DNA from: an uncultured Treponema sp.
Lineage (GTDB): Bacteria; Spirochaetota; Spirochaetia; Treponematales; Treponemataceae
DNA: 23,359 nucleotides
Assembly (NCBI GenBank): GCA_937923945.1
Contig: CALDWC010000008.1
Location: 1-23,359 of the forward strand
Direction: 5' to 3'
The notes under the pieces were generated by a model. The model saw nothing but the letters and a program-made list of their open reading frames with translations. It ran no database searches and had not been told where the DNA came from. Below are positions 23,291-23,359 of the stretch, in pieces (position 1 is the first letter of the stretch; every line of letters starts with the position of its first letter). Made by a program: the position numbers and the translations under genes.

Positions 23291-23328
23291 TTAAGGAAAC
23301 GCTGATTAAAGTCTTGACGGTCGTTTAC
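23291..23328 (+). repeat. Dispersed repeat unit, direct copy of 59-96
   Basis: Contains AAGGAAACGCTGATTAA (23293-23309), identical to 61-77, and matches 59-96 at 34 of 38 positions. The inverted partner seen at 44-60 and 6490-6506 is missing here. Confidence 0.75.
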
Positions 23329-23332
23329 CGGC

Positions 23333-23356
23333 AACTTTGCAAAACAAAGTTTTTTT
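23333..23356 (+). terminator. Rho-independent terminator at the window end
   Basis: AACTTTG (23333-23339) and CAAAGTT (23345-23351) form a 7-bp stem around CAAAA, followed by TTTTT. It would end transcription of the 127-aa gene, and starts just after the repeat copy. Confidence 0.65.
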
Positions 23357-23359
23357 GCA

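Noticed and set aside
1..23359. tRNA/rRNA genes, CRISPR arrays, insertion sequences, prophage or integron features
   Set aside because: Intergenic spaces are short and none shows tRNA-like folding, regularly spaced repeats, or transposase or integrase coding sequence.

Overview
This looks like a stretch of Treponema (spirochaete) chromosome, probably from an oral or commensal species with moderate GC rather than T. pallidum itself. The evidence is lineage-specific gene forms: a roughly 900-residue GreA with a huge helical N-terminal extension; a class II PurE of the type characterised in T. denticola; a groES with no groEL beside it, divergent from an RpoS-like sigma factor gene (as I recall, T. 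pallidum has the same pairing); treponemal lipoproteins with loose lipoboxes; and a RecA typical of the genus. No tRNA, rRNA, CRISPR array, transposase or phage gene is visible. Nearly all of the window is coding and no gene-free gap exceeds 300 bases.

Layout. 1-239: a repeat-rich edge and leader. 240-5111 (+): long GreA, then a von Willebrand A-domain membrane protein. 5181-6440 (+): phosphoglycerate kinase from its own promoter. 6461-6506: a palindromic repeat between convergent genes. 6505-8937 (-): a secreted protein with a possible papain-like (NlpC/P60-like) core, and a lipoprotein. 9164-9856 (+): a second lipoprotein, divergent from the first. 9982-11843 (+): a DHH phosphoesterase overlapping queH. 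11910-12746 (-): RpoS-like sigma factor. 13042-13308 (+): groES. 13402-15266 (+): a GT4 glycosyltransferase and a winged-helix protein. 15323-18273 (-): pgi followed by an NSS sodium-coupled transporter. 18472-19643 (+): purE and an orphan metal-type ABC ATPase. 19663-22604 (-): recA, deoD and a solo beta-class DNA methyltransferase. 22873-23256 (+): a small conserved hypothetical. 23291-23356: another repeat copy and a terminator.

The genes are mainly housekeeping: glycolysis (pgk, pgi), purine metabolism (purE, deoD), transcription (GreA, sigma), protein folding (groES), recombination (recA) and tRNA modification (queH), with envelope genes interspersed.

The most notable signal is regulatory. 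The RpoS-like sigma gene is preceded on its own strand by a full-consensus sigma-54 (-24/-12) promoter, TTGGCACG-N4-TTGCT, 40 bases upstream of its start codon. This suggests a sigma-54 to RpoS-like cascade analogous to the Borrelia RpoN-RpoS pathway. The second signal is a dispersed 17-bp repeat, AAGGARRCRCTGATTAA, found singly and as inverted pairs at 21-96, 6461-6506 and 23291-23328. The third is a pair of back-to-back promoters between pgi and purE whose -35 elements form a mirror-image 8-bp inverted repeat.

All assignments come from reading the sequence and recalled family knowledge; no database search was run.
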